Below are positions 56,877 to 64,000 of a DNA stretch of 64,000 nt, piece after piece. Position 1 is the stretch's first letter, and each line of letters begins with the position of its first letter. The stretch comes from Streptomyces showdoensis (lineage in GTDB: Bacteria > Actinomycetota > Actinomycetes > Streptomycetales > Streptomycetaceae). A model generated the notes under the pieces. It was not told the DNA's origin. It ran no database searches and saw only the letters and a program-made list of their open reading frames with translations. The stretch covers positions 62,001 to 126,000 of the forward strand of contig NZ_BAAAXG010000002.1 of NCBI RefSeq assembly GCF_039535475.1, given 5' to 3'. The translations under genes were made by a program, and so were the position numbers.

Positions 56877-58481
56877 GTGGCAGCCCCCAACCCGTCCCGC
56901 ACCGCCGACTGGTGGCGCGACGCCGTCATCTACCAGGTCTACCCGCGCAGCTTCGCCGACGGCGACGGCGACGGCACCGGAGACCTCGCGGGCGTCCGGG
57001 CGAGACTGCCCCACCTCGCCGAACTCGGCGTCGACGCCGTCTGGTTCACCCCCTGGTACGCCTCCCCGATGGTCGACGGCGGCTACGACGTCGCCGACTA
57101 CCGCGCCATCGACCCCGCCTTCGGCACCCTCGACGAGGCGGAGAAGCTCATCGCCGAAGCCGCCGCCCTCGGCCTGCGCGTCATCGTCGACATCGTCCCC
57201 AACCACGTCTCCGACCGGCACGCCTGGTTCACCGCCGCCCTCGCCGCCGGCCCCGGCAGCCCCGAACGCGCCCGCTTCCACTTCCGCCCCGGCCGCGGCG
57301 AGCACGGCGAACTCCCGCCCAACGACTGGCCCTCCCAGTTCTCCGGCGACACCTGGACCCGGGTCCCCGACGGCGAGTGGTACCTCCACCTCTTCACCCC
57401 CGAACAGCCCGACCTCAACTGGGCCCACCCCGACGTCCGCCGCGAACACGAGGACGTCCTGCGCTTCTGGTTCGAACGCGGCGTCGCCGGCGTCCGCATC
57501 GACTCCGCCGCCCTGCTCACCAAGGACCCCGAACTCCGCGACTTCGTCGAGGGCGTCGACCCCCACCCGTACATCGACCAGGACGAGATCCACGAGGTCT
57601 ACCGCTCCTGGCGGGCCATCGCCGACGCCTACGGCGGCGTCTTCGTCGGCGAGGTCTGGCTGCCCGACGCCGAACGCTTCGCCCGCTACCTCCGCCCCGA
57701 CGAGCTCCACACCGCCTTCAACTTCAACTTCCTCGCCTGCCCCTGGGAACCCGGACGGCTCCGCTCCACCATCGACGACACCCTCGCCGAACACGCCCCC
57801 GTCCACGCCCCCGCCACCTGGGTGCTTTGCAACCACGACGTCACCCGCACCGCCACCCGCTACGGGCGCGCCGACACCGGCTTCGACTTCGCCGCCAAGC
57901 GCTTCGGCACCCCCACCGACCTGGAGCTCGGCACCCGGCGCGCCCGCGCCGCCGCCCTCCTCACCCTCGCCCTGCCCGGCTCCGTCTACCTCTACCAGGG
58001 CGAGGAACTGGGCCTCCCCGAGGCCGACATCCCCCGGGACCGCATCCAGGACCCCATGCACTTCCGCTCCGGCGGCACCGACCCCGGCCGCGACGGCTGC
58101 CGGGTACCCCTCCCGTGGGAGGCCGCCGCCCCCTCGTACGGCTTCGGCACCGGCACGGACCCCTGGCTGCCGCAGCCCGAGGACTGGGCCCGCTACGCCG
58201 TCGACCGGCAGAGCGAGGACCCCGGCTCCATGCTCACCCTCTACCGCACCGCCCTCGCCCTGCGCCGTACCGTGCCCGGCTTCGGCGACGGGCCGCTCGC
58301 CTGGCTCCCCGCCGAGGACGGCGTCCTCGCCTTCGCCCGCACCCACGGCCTCGTCTGCGTCGTCAACCTCTCCGGCGCCCCCGTCGCCCTCCCCGGCCAC
58401 GAGGAACTCCTCCTCGCCAGCGGCCCCCTCGGCCCCGGGGACACCCTCCCGCCGGACACCGCCGTCTGGCTGCGCGCCTGA
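56877..58481 (+). CDS. cytoplasmic GH13 alpha-glucosidase
   Basis: A 534-residue enzyme without signal peptide. The barrel shows the GH13 regions: WWRDAVIYQVYPRSFADGDG, VIVDIVPNHVSDRH (region I), GVAGVRIDSAALL with nucleophile Asp209 (region II), GVFVGEVWLP with acid Glu259 (region III), and LCNHDVTRT with Asp321 (region IV). It fits actinobacterial alpha-glucosidases that hydrolyse imported malto- or isomalto-/nigero-type oligosaccharides to glucose. AAAGGA lies 8 bases before the GTG. It follows permease 2 by 65 bases and precedes GH87 copy C by 37, so the transport genes and both enzymes form one operon. Confidence 0.9.
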   Translation: MAAPNPSRTADWWRDAVIYQVYPRSFADGDGDGTGDLAGVRARLPHLAELGVDAVWFTPWYASPMVDGGYDVADYRAIDPAFGTLDEAEKLIAEAAALGLRVIVDIVPNHVSDRHAWFTAALAAGPGSPERARFHFRPGRGEHGELPPNDWPSQFSGDTWTRVPDGEWYLHLFTPEQPDLNWAHPDVRREHEDVLRFWFERGVAGVRIDSAALLTKDPELRDFVEGVDPHPYIDQDEIHEVYRSWRAIADAYGGVFVGEVWLPDAERFARYLRPDELHTAFNFNFLACPWEPGRLRSTIDDTLAEHAPVHAPATWVLCNHDVTRTATRYGRADTGFDFAAKRFGTPTDLELGTRRARAAALLTLALPGSVYLYQGEELGLPEADIPRDRIQDPMHFRSGGTDPGRDGCRVPLPWEAAAPSYGFGTGTDPWLPQPEDWARYAVDRQSEDPGSMLTLYRTALALRRTVPGFGDGPLAWLPAEDGVLAFARTHGLVCVVNLSGAPVALPGHEELLLASGPLGPGDTLPPDTAVWLRA

Positions 58482-58518
58482 GCCGCTCCCGCCACCCCGA
58501 GAGAAACGAGAGCCCCGC

Positions 58519-60603
58519 ATGGCCCACCCGTACGGGAGGGCGACGGCGGTCGCCGCCGCCCTCCTCGCCCTCGGCACCGTCCTCACCAGCGCCCCCGCCG
58601 CGGCGGCGGACCCCGACCCGGCCCGGCCCGTCGTCACCCGGGCCGGACTCGACCCCGCCCTGGTCGCCGGGAGAGGCGCCGACGTCGCCTTCGACGAGCA
58701 GGAGGCGGAGAACGCCCGCACCGACGGCACCGTCATCGGACCGGACCGCACCCCGTACACCCTCCCCTCGGAGGCCTCCGGCCGGAAGGCGGTCCGGCTC
58801 GCCCCCGGGCAGTACGTCGAGTTCACCCTGCCCCGCGCCGCCAACGCCCTGACCGTCCGCTACAGCATCCCGGACGCGGCCGGCGGCGGCGGGATCACCG
58901 CACCCCTGGACGTCACCGTCGGCGGACACCACCGCCGCACCATGACGCTGACCTCCCAGTACTCCTGGCTCTACAACCAGTACCCCTTCACCAACGACCC
59001 CGGGGCCGGCCTGCTCCACCCGGACTGGTGGCTCGCCGAATGCTCCTGCGTCCCGGCCGCCACCACCCCCGCGCCCGAGCTCACCAAGCCGTTCCGCCCC
59101 ACCCACTTCTACGACGAGCAGCGCCTCCTCCTCGGCACCACCCACCGGGCCGGGGAGCGCGTCCGCCTGACGGTCCCGGCCGGCAGTCCCGCCGCCTGGA
59201 CCGTGATCGACCTCCTCGACACCGAACGGGTCGCCGCCCCGCACGTGGAGCGCGGCGGGGTCGACGTCCGCGCGTTCGGCGCCGACCCCACCGGCCGCCG
59301 GGACGCGGCCCCCGCCATCGAGCGAGCCATCGCCTTCGCCCGCCGCGCGCACCGGCCCGTCTACCTGCCGCCGGGCACCTTCCGGGTCGACCGGCACCTC
59401 GTCGTCGACGACATCACGATCGTCGGCGCGGGCAACTGGCACACCGTCCTCAAGGGCCGCCGGACCGCCCTCCCCGAGCCCGCCCCCGACGGCTCCCGCC
59501 ACACCGGCGTCGGCCTCTACGGCAGGAGCGCCGCCGAGGGCGGCAGCCGGAACGTGCACCTCTCCGGCTTCACCGTCGAGGGAGACGTCCGCGAACGGAT
59601 CGACACCGACCAGGTCAACGCGATCGGCGGCGCCCTGAACGACTCCACGATCCACGGCCTCCGCCTGCACCACACCAAGGTCGGCATCTGGCTCGACGGC
59701 CCCCTGCGGAACGTACGGATCACGGACAACCTGATCACCGACCAGATCGCCGACGCCGTCAACCTCCACACCGGCGTCACCGATTCGCTCGTCCGCGGCA
59801 ACTTCGTCCGCAACACCGGAGACGACGGCATCGCCCTCTGGTCGGAGAAGACCGCCGACGCCCGCAACACCCTCGCCCGCAACACCGTCCAGTCACCCAC
59901 CCTCGCCAACGGCATCGCCGTCTACGGGGGAGCGGACACCACGGTCACCGGCAACCTCGTCGCCGACCCCGTGCGCGAGGGCAGCGGCCTGCACGCCGGC
60001 GCCCGCTTCGGCGCCGAACCCTTCACCGGCGCCCTCCACTTCACCGACAACACCACCGTCCGCGCCGGCACCCTCGACCTCAACTGGCGGATCGGCCTCG
60101 GCGCCCTCTGGTTCTACGCCCTGGACGGCTCCGTCGACGCGGACGTCCGGGTCACCGGCGACCACTACCTCGACTCCACCCACAACGCGATCATGCTCGT
60201 CAGCGAGTACGGGGTACGGGACCGCTACGGCATCCCGGCCGTCCACTTCAAGGACATCCGCGTCGACGGCACCGGCAACTCCGTGCTCAGCGCCCGCACC
60301 AAGGGCTCCGCCACCTTCGAGAACGTCGACGCCCGCAACGTCGGCGCCGTGGGCGTGAACAACTGCGGCTCCTTCGGCTTCCCCGCCACCGGCTCGGAGT
60401 TCTCCCTCACCGACCTCGGTGGCAACGACGGCGGCTGGCTGGCCCCCTGGCTGCTCCCCAACACCGTCACCTGCGACGACCGCCCGCCGGTCGTCACACC
60501 CCCCGGCCCCCGCGCCCTGGTCCTGACACCGGGGCGCGGGACCCGACCGAGGCGGTGGAGGACCTGGGCCTGGCAGCGGGATCCTCGGACAAGGCCCTGG
60601 TGA
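58519..60603 (+). CDS. secreted GH87-type glucanase, compact copy C
   Basis: A 694-residue exported protein with only a CBM6/35-like module (EQEAENARTDGTVIG to VIDLLDTERVAAP, about 60-240) and a GH87 beta-helix domain (VDVRAFGADPTGRRDAAPAI onward). The catalytic Asp are Asp412 (IADAVNLH) and Asp435/Asp436 (NTGDDGIALW), spaced 23 and 24. It lacks the discoidin, FN3 and CARDB modules of copies A and B, so it may act on soluble fragments. The last 35 residues are Arg/Pro/Trp-rich and look out of frame: a neighbouring frame reads a plausible tail ending SAEISLASA to 60635, so a frameshift or a joined fragment is possible. Confidence 0.82.
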   Translation: MAHPYGRATAVAAALLALGTVLTSAPAAAADPDPARPVVTRAGLDPALVAGRGADVAFDEQEAENARTDGTVIGPDRTPYTLPSEASGRKAVRLAPGQYVEFTLPRAANALTVRYSIPDAAGGGGITAPLDVTVGGHHRRTMTLTSQYSWLYNQYPFTNDPGAGLLHPDWWLAECSCVPAATTPAPELTKPFRPTHFYDEQRLLLGTTHRAGERVRLTVPAGSPAAWTVIDLLDTERVAAPHVERGGVDVRAFGADPTGRRDAAPAIERAIAFARRAHRPVYLPPGTFRVDRHLVVDDITIVGAGNWHTVLKGRRTALPEPAPDGSRHTGVGLYGRSAAEGGSRNVHLSGFTVEGDVRERIDTDQVNAIGGALNDSTIHGLRLHHTKVGIWLDGPLRNVRITDNLITDQIADAVNLHTGVTDSLVRGNFVRNTGDDGIALWSEKTADARNTLARNTVQSPTLANGIAVYGGADTTVTGNLVADPVREGSGLHAGARFGAEPFTGALHFTDNTTVRAGTLDLNWRIGLGALWFYALDGSVDADVRVTGDHYLDSTHNAIMLVSEYGVRDRYGIPAVHFKDIRVDGTGNSVLSARTKGSATFENVDARNVGAVGVNNCGSFGFPATGSEFSLTDLGGNDGGWLAPWLLPNTVTCDDRPPVVTPPGPRALVLTPGRGTRPRRWRTWAWQRDPRTRPW

Positions 60604-60657
60604 AGTCGGCCGAGATCTCGCTCGCCTCCGCCTGATCCACCCGGGCCGCACGACGGG

Positions 60658-60690
60658 AAGGCCGCGCCCCCCGAGCGGGGGCGCGGCCTT
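60658..60690. terminator. strong bidirectional terminator at the end of the glucan locus
   Basis: AAGGCCGCGCCCCC (60658-60671) pairs perfectly with GGGGGCGCGGCCTT (60677-60690) around a 5-base loop, between the convergent GH87 copy C and the molybdate-type transporter gene. Confidence 0.85.
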
Positions 60691-60729
60691 CGCGCGTGCA
60701 GGGGCCCGCGAGCGGACCCCTTCCCGGGC

Positions 60730-62667
60730 TCAGAGCACGACGACCGTCGCCTCCGTCGCCTTGACGCTGGCCCACACGGACACTCCGTCGGCGAGAACCA
60801 GTTCGGCCGCCGCCTGGGGCGTGATCTCGGCGACGACGTCCGGCGCCCGGTCGGACGTGACCAGCACCCGCAGCCTGCTCCCGCTCGCGGTGATCTCGCG
60901 CACGGTGCCGGGCCAGACGTTACGGGGGCTGCCGGCCGGCTTCTCGCGGTGCAGCGACACCGCCTCCGGCGCGACGATCGCGAGCGCGGGCGTGCCGGCG
61001 GGCGGCGCCTCGGCCGCGACCAGGGTGCCGCCTCCGTCGAGCGCGAGGCCCTCGGCGGTCGCGGTGCCGGGCCAGGCGTTGCGGCCCAGCATCCGGGCCA
61101 CCCAGGGGGAGCGGGGATGACGGGTGACCTCGGCCGGCGTGGCGTCCTGCAGGGCCCGCCCGTCCTCCAGCACGAGCACCCGGTCGGCCAGCGACACCGC
61201 CTCGACCGGGTCGTGGGTGACGATCAGGCAGACGCCGCCGAAGCCGGTGAGGTGGGTGCGCAGGGTGTGCCGCACGTGCGCCCGGGTGGTCTGGTCGAGG
61301 GCGGCGAGCGGCTCGTCGAGGACCAGGAGCCGGGGCCGGGCGGCCAGCGCCCGGGCCAGGGCGACGCGCTGGGCCTGGCCGCCGGAGAGCTGGCCGGGGC
61401 GGCGGAGCGCGAGGTGCCCGACGCCCAGGCGGTCGAGCCAGGCCTGCGCCTCGCGGCGGGCCTCGGCGCGGGCGACGCCCTGGGCGCGCAGGCCGTACGC
61501 CGTGTTGGCGAGCGCCGTCAGGTGCGGGAACAGGGCGCCGTCCTGCGGCACCCAGGCGACCCGCCGGCGGTGCGGGGGCAGCGCGGTGACGTCCGTGCCG
61601 CCGAGGGCGAGCTCCGCGTGGGCCCGGGGCGTGAGGCCGAGGAGGGCCCGGAGCAGGGTGGTCTTCCCGGCTCCGTTCGGCCCCACGACCGCGATGGTCG
61701 TGCCGGGTTCGGCGTCCAGGGTGAGCCGGGTGAAGCCGGTGACCTCGGCGTGCAGCGAGCAGCGGGCACCGGCCGGGGCGGGGCTGACCTCGACGTCCGC
61801 CGCCGGCTCCGCGGGCGCGGCATCGGCGTCGGGAACGGCCGCGGCGGGGCGGACCCGGTCCACCGGGGTGCCGGTCCAGCGTCCCCGCAGGGCGATCAGG
61901 ACCGCCATCGCGATGGCGAGGAGCAGCAGGGAGACCGAGGTCGCGGCCTCCGGCTCGTCCTGGAGCAGGAGGTAGACCTGGAGCGGGAGGGTCTGGGTGG
62001 TGCCGGGCAGGTTGCCGGCGAAGGTGATCGTGGCGCCGAACTCGCCGAGCGCCCGCGCCCAGGTCAGGGCGGCGCCCGCGACGACTCCGGGCGCCACCAT
62101 CGGCAGGGTGACGGTGAAGAAGACCCGCACCGGTGAGGCGCCGAGCGAGGCCGCCGTCTCCTCGTACCGGGGACGCAGCCCGCCCAGCGCGCCCTCCAGG
62201 CTGATGACCAGGAACGGCATGGCGACGAACGTGGCCGCGAGGACGGCGCCGGAGGTGTGGAACGGCAGGGTGATGCCGAAGGTGGACTCCAGCCAGGGGC
62301 CGAGGAGCCCGCGCCGCCCGAACGCGAGCAGCAGCGCGACACCGCCGACGGTCGGCGGCAGCACCATCGGGAGCAGGACGAGCGAGCGGACGAAGGCCTT
62401 GCCGGGGAACGGCACCCGGGCCAGGAGCCAGGCGAGCGGCACGCCGAGCAGGAGGGACAGGCCGAGCGCCCACAAGGAGACGAGCAGCGAGAGCTTCAGG
62501 GCCTGGACGGTGCCCGGCGAGGTGAGGTGGCCGGCGAGTTCGCTCCACTCGGTCCGTACGAGGATGCCGAGGAGCGGGAGGCCGAGGAAGGCCACGGCCG
62601 CCAGCGCGGGCAGCGCCAGCAGGAGGGGCGGACGGGCGCCGGAGCTTCGGCGGCCTGCTCGTTTCAT
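60730..62667 (-). CDS. fused ABC permease-ATPase, molybdate/tungstate type (ModBC-like)
   Basis: A 645-residue fusion. The N-terminal half is a ModB/CysT-type permease with six helices (ALKLSLLVSLWALGLSLLLG, FVRSLVLLPMVLPPTVGGVA, and the EAA-like loop YEETAASLGASPVRVFF followed by TWARALGEFGATITFAGN). The C-terminal half is the ATPase: VGPNGAGKTTLLRALLG, LSGGQAQRVALARALAARPR, LLVLDEPLAALDQ, and a Mop/TOBE tail. Fusions of this kind occur in Streptomyces molybdate systems. No modA binding-protein gene is adjacent. The ATG at 62667 has only weak GGGA upstream; an ATG six codons earlier (62683-62685) is an alternative. Confidence 0.88.
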   Translation of the reverse strand: MKRAGRRSSGARPPLLLALPALAAVAFLGLPLLGILVRTEWSELAGHLTSPGTVQALKLSLLVSLWALGLSLLLGVPLAWLLARVPFPGKAFVRSLVLLPMVLPPTVGGVALLLAFGRRGLLGPWLESTFGITLPFHTSGAVLAATFVAMPFLVISLEGALGGLRPRYEETAASLGASPVRVFFTVTLPMVAPGVVAGAALTWARALGEFGATITFAGNLPGTTQTLPLQVYLLLQDEPEAATSVSLLLLAIAMAVLIALRGRWTGTPVDRVRPAAAVPDADAAPAEPAADVEVSPAPAGARCSLHAEVTGFTRLTLDAEPGTTIAVVGPNGAGKTTLLRALLGLTPRAHAELALGGTDVTALPPHRRRVAWVPQDGALFPHLTALANTAYGLRAQGVARAEARREAQAWLDRLGVGHLALRRPGQLSGGQAQRVALARALAARPRLLVLDEPLAALDQTTRAHVRHTLRTHLTGFGGVCLIVTHDPVEAVSLADRVLVLEDGRALQDATPAEVTRHPRSPWVARMLGRNAWPGTATAEGLALDGGGTLVAAEAPPAGTPALAIVAPEAVSLHREKPAGSPRNVWPGTVREITASGSRLRVLVTSDRAPDVVAEITPQAAAELVLADGVSVWASVKATEATVVVL

Positions 62668-62699
62668 CGATGATCCCGGAGACATGGGTGCGTGGGGCG

Positions 62700-62736
62700 G
62701 AGGGGCCGTCCCTTCCCCCGGGAGGGACGGCCCCTC
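62700..62736. terminator. large hairpin between the HTH-Mop and ModBC-like genes
   Basis: GAGGGGCCGTCCCT and AGGGACGGCCCCTC are perfect 14-base arms with a 9-base loop. It stands 33 bases before the ModBC-like start and about 80 bases after the HTH-Mop stop. It could end the upstream transcript or act as an attenuator; it may also mark where modA was lost. Confidence 0.65.
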
Positions 62737-62818
62737 ACGAGCTGAGGGAAGCACGGGGACGGGGCCGCCCGCGCCGACGGCCGGGAGGTCCCGGCGCCGG
62801 GACCTGGGTGAGGGGTGG

Positions 62819-63208
62819 TCAGGTGCGGTCGATGTGCACGCTGGTCGACTTCACGCGGGCGGTGGCCTGCATGCCGACTTCCAGTCCCAGTTCCTCCACG
62901 GCCTCCCGGGTCAGGAGGGAGACCAGCCGGTGCGGACCGGCCTGGATCGTCACCTGGGCCGCGATGTCGCCGAGCTTGATCGCCGTGACGATGCCCGGGA
63001 ACGCGTTGCGGGCCGACGTGTACGACGCGTCTTCGCCGTCGCCCTGCGCGATCTCCACGGAGAAGGCGGCCAGCGACTTCCCGTCGATCACGCGCCGGCC
63101 GCTCTCGTCGCGGTGCGTCGCGACCCGGCCGGCGTCGGCCCAGCGCCGCGCCGTGTCCGGGCTGACGCCCAGCAGACGCGCGGCCTGCCCGATGGTGTAG
63201 GACTGCAT
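62819..63208 (-). CDS. HTH-Mop (molybdate-binding) regulator
   Basis: A 129-residue protein. The N-terminal half is a MerR/excisionase-like winged HTH (YTIGQAARLLGVSPDTARRW), the C-terminal half a Mop/TOBE domain (ARNAFPGIVTAIKLGDIAAQ, then QAGPHRLVSLLTREAVEELG and VGMQATARVKSTSVHI) that binds molybdate or tungstate. It likely adjusts molybdate transport in response to the anion. It lies just upstream of the ModBC-like gene in the same direction. It has no ribosome site and appears leaderless. Confidence 0.88.
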   Translation of the reverse strand: MQSYTIGQAARLLGVSPDTARRWADAGRVATHRDESGRRVIDGKSLAAFSVEIAQGDGEDASYTSARNAFPGIVTAIKLGDIAAQVTIQAGPHRLVSLLTREAVEELGLEVGMQATARVKSTSVHIDRT

Positions 63209-63215
63209 GTTCGAC

Positions 63216-63221
63216 ACCGTA
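63216..63221 (-). promoter_or_regulatory. -10 element of a leaderless promoter for the HTH-Mop gene
   Basis: On the minus strand TACGGT ends 7 bases before the ATG at 63208. Confidence 0.5.
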
Positions 63222-63371
63222 GGACGCTCAGGATCGCATCTGCAAGAAAGCCGTGCGACCCTCCATGGTGAATGAGAGAGCGCTTGGAGGAACTGACGAG
63301 CTGTGGGGCCGGTGGTCTCACCCTGCGGAGCACGGCGCCGGCCCCGTCGAGGGGCTCGGTGATGTTTCGCG

Positions 63372-63536
63372 ATGGTGTTCGACGAGAACGGGCGGGTAGC
63401 GGGACTCGTGGGGGCGCAGGAGAAGGCGCTCGCGCCGTTCGCCGGGCACTCCGTGCCCGGCACTCCGGCGGGCCACGGGCGAAAATACGTGGACGGAACC
63501 GCGGAGGATCTCGTACGGTGTGGCCCCACGCCCTGA
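63372..63536 (+). CDS. small ORF, possible hydrolase remnant
   Basis: 54 codons starting MVFDENGRVAGLVGAQEKAL. The first part resembles the strand FDEDGRVTGL seen near the C-terminus of some serine hydrolases and related domains, so this may be a leftover of a lost gene. No ribosome site was seen and an in-frame stop lies just upstream. It could be chance. Confidence 0.25.
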   Translation: MVFDENGRVAGLVGAQEKALAPFAGHSVPGTPAGHGRKYVDGTAEDLVRCGPTP

Positions 63537-63560
63537 GACGGACGGAAGGAGGCGAGTGCC

Positions 63561-63623
63561 GTGCAGTTCACACCATCCCAGCGCTCCCTCTTCCGCGTTC
63601 CCGGCGTGGTCCGTCGGTTCTGA
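63561..63623 (+). CDS. possible 20-codon leader ORF before the GNAT gene
   Basis: GTG CAG... encodes MQFTPSQRSLFRVPGVVRRF. GAAGGAGG lies about 10 bases upstream and a TACGGT -10 candidate at 63514-63519. A competing GTG five bases earlier opens a 36-codon frame that ends in a TGA overlapping the GNAT ATG. Either could be a leader peptide; neither is recognised. Confidence 0.3.
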   Translation: MQFTPSQRSLFRVPGVVRRF

Positions 63624-63662
63624 CCGGGAGCGCTCCGAGCAGCCTGTTTCCCGGAGGAATCC

Positions 63663-64000
63663 ATGACCGGTCCGGTCATCCGCGCGCTCTCCGCGAGCGA
63701 CGCCCATCTCTTCGACGCACTCCCCGACCCGCTGGGGGCCCGTGAGGGCCATCGGCTCACCCGGTTCCGCCCCGACTGGAAGCGCGTCGCCCTGCGCGAC
63801 GGCGTGGTCGTCGCCCGCGGCGCGTGGTGGGGCGGCCCCGACGACACGGAGCCCGTCAACATCAACTGGTTCGACGTGGCCGAGGGCGAGGAGGAGGCCG
63901 GGGCCGCGCTCCTGCGCTCCGCTCCCCGGCGGGTCGAACTCGAGATCAACCTGCCCGGCGGCTGGCGGGAGCGGCCCGGCCTGCGCGCCGCCGCCGAGGC
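63663..64000 (+). CDS. GNAT-like N-acetyltransferase, N-terminal part (cut by window edge)
   Basis: The first 112 residues are in view: MTGPVIRALSASDAHLFDAL, VALRDGVVVARGAWWGGPDD and NINWFDVAEGEEEAGAALLR. The strand order and DGVVVARGAWW fit the start of a GNAT acetyltransferase domain, but the acetyl-CoA loop lies beyond the window. GGAGGAATCC before the ATG is an ideal ribosome site. Substrate unknown. Confidence 0.6.
   Translation, partial: MTGPVIRALSASDAHLFDALPDPLGAREGHRLTRFRPDWKRVALRDGVVVARGAWWGGPDDTEPVNINWFDVAEGEEEAGAALLRSAPRRVELEINLPGGWRERPGLRAAAE

Overview
The window is about 72-75% GC, with GTG starts, strong GC3 bias, SARP/BTAD, LacI and LysR regulators, Tat and Sec exported hydrolases, and leaderless promoters. 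This points to an actinobacterium of the Streptomyces type, chromosomal and mostly non-mobile. No tRNA, rRNA, CRISPR array, transposase or polyketide/peptide synthetase was seen.

Layout. 1-4.4 kb: the end of recQ, an SRPBCC protein, a two-domain VOC protein, a secreted GH8 glycanase with a palindromic operator candidate, and a WD40 gene remnant. 4.4-10.2 kb: an MMPL exporter and a four-gene unit (RHH regulator, DUF4097 protein, DrrA-like ATPase, ABC-2 permease) headed by a helically phased TGGCGCCA array. 10.3-17.8 kb: Tat-exported agmatine deiminase-like lipoprotein, secreted Ntn acylase plus secreted esterase, a frameshifted LuxR-HTH/SARP regulator, and an MFS exporter. 17.8-26 kb: a methyltransferase, then a DevR/DevS (OsdR/OsdK)-like low-oxygen or NO region (PPOX protein, response regulator, GAF sensor kinase, ctaD, small membrane protein, flavohemoglobin-like protein) whose promoter regions carry six near-identical GGGCCG-WW-CGGCCC palindromes, two of the pairs at exactly 24 bp. 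26-44 kb: housekeeping and envelope genes (receptor-like protein, VOC protein, pspAB-htpX, geranylgeranyl reductase-type oxidoreductase, LapA, BrkB, LysR plus M4 protease, CPBP protease, membrane hydrolase, SulP, P-type ATPase, GT2).

44.3-60.7 kb is the most coherent accessory locus: a LacI regulator, three secreted GH87-type alpha-1,3-glucanases that all keep the catalytic Asp spacing (D, +23, +24), an ABC sugar transporter (binding protein plus two permeases) and a cytoplasmic GH13 alpha-glucosidase. The inferred flow is extracellular cutting of alpha-1,3-linked glucan (for example fungal wall glucan), uptake of oligosaccharides, and intracellular hydrolysis. Both permease genes carry frameshifts in G/C runs, as do the SARP gene and the WD40 remnant, so either assembly errors or real decay must be considered. 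60.7-64 kb: a fused molybdate-type permease-ATPase with no modA beside it, a HTH-Mop regulator, and the start of a GNAT gene.

All calls rest on reading the sequence; no database search was run.
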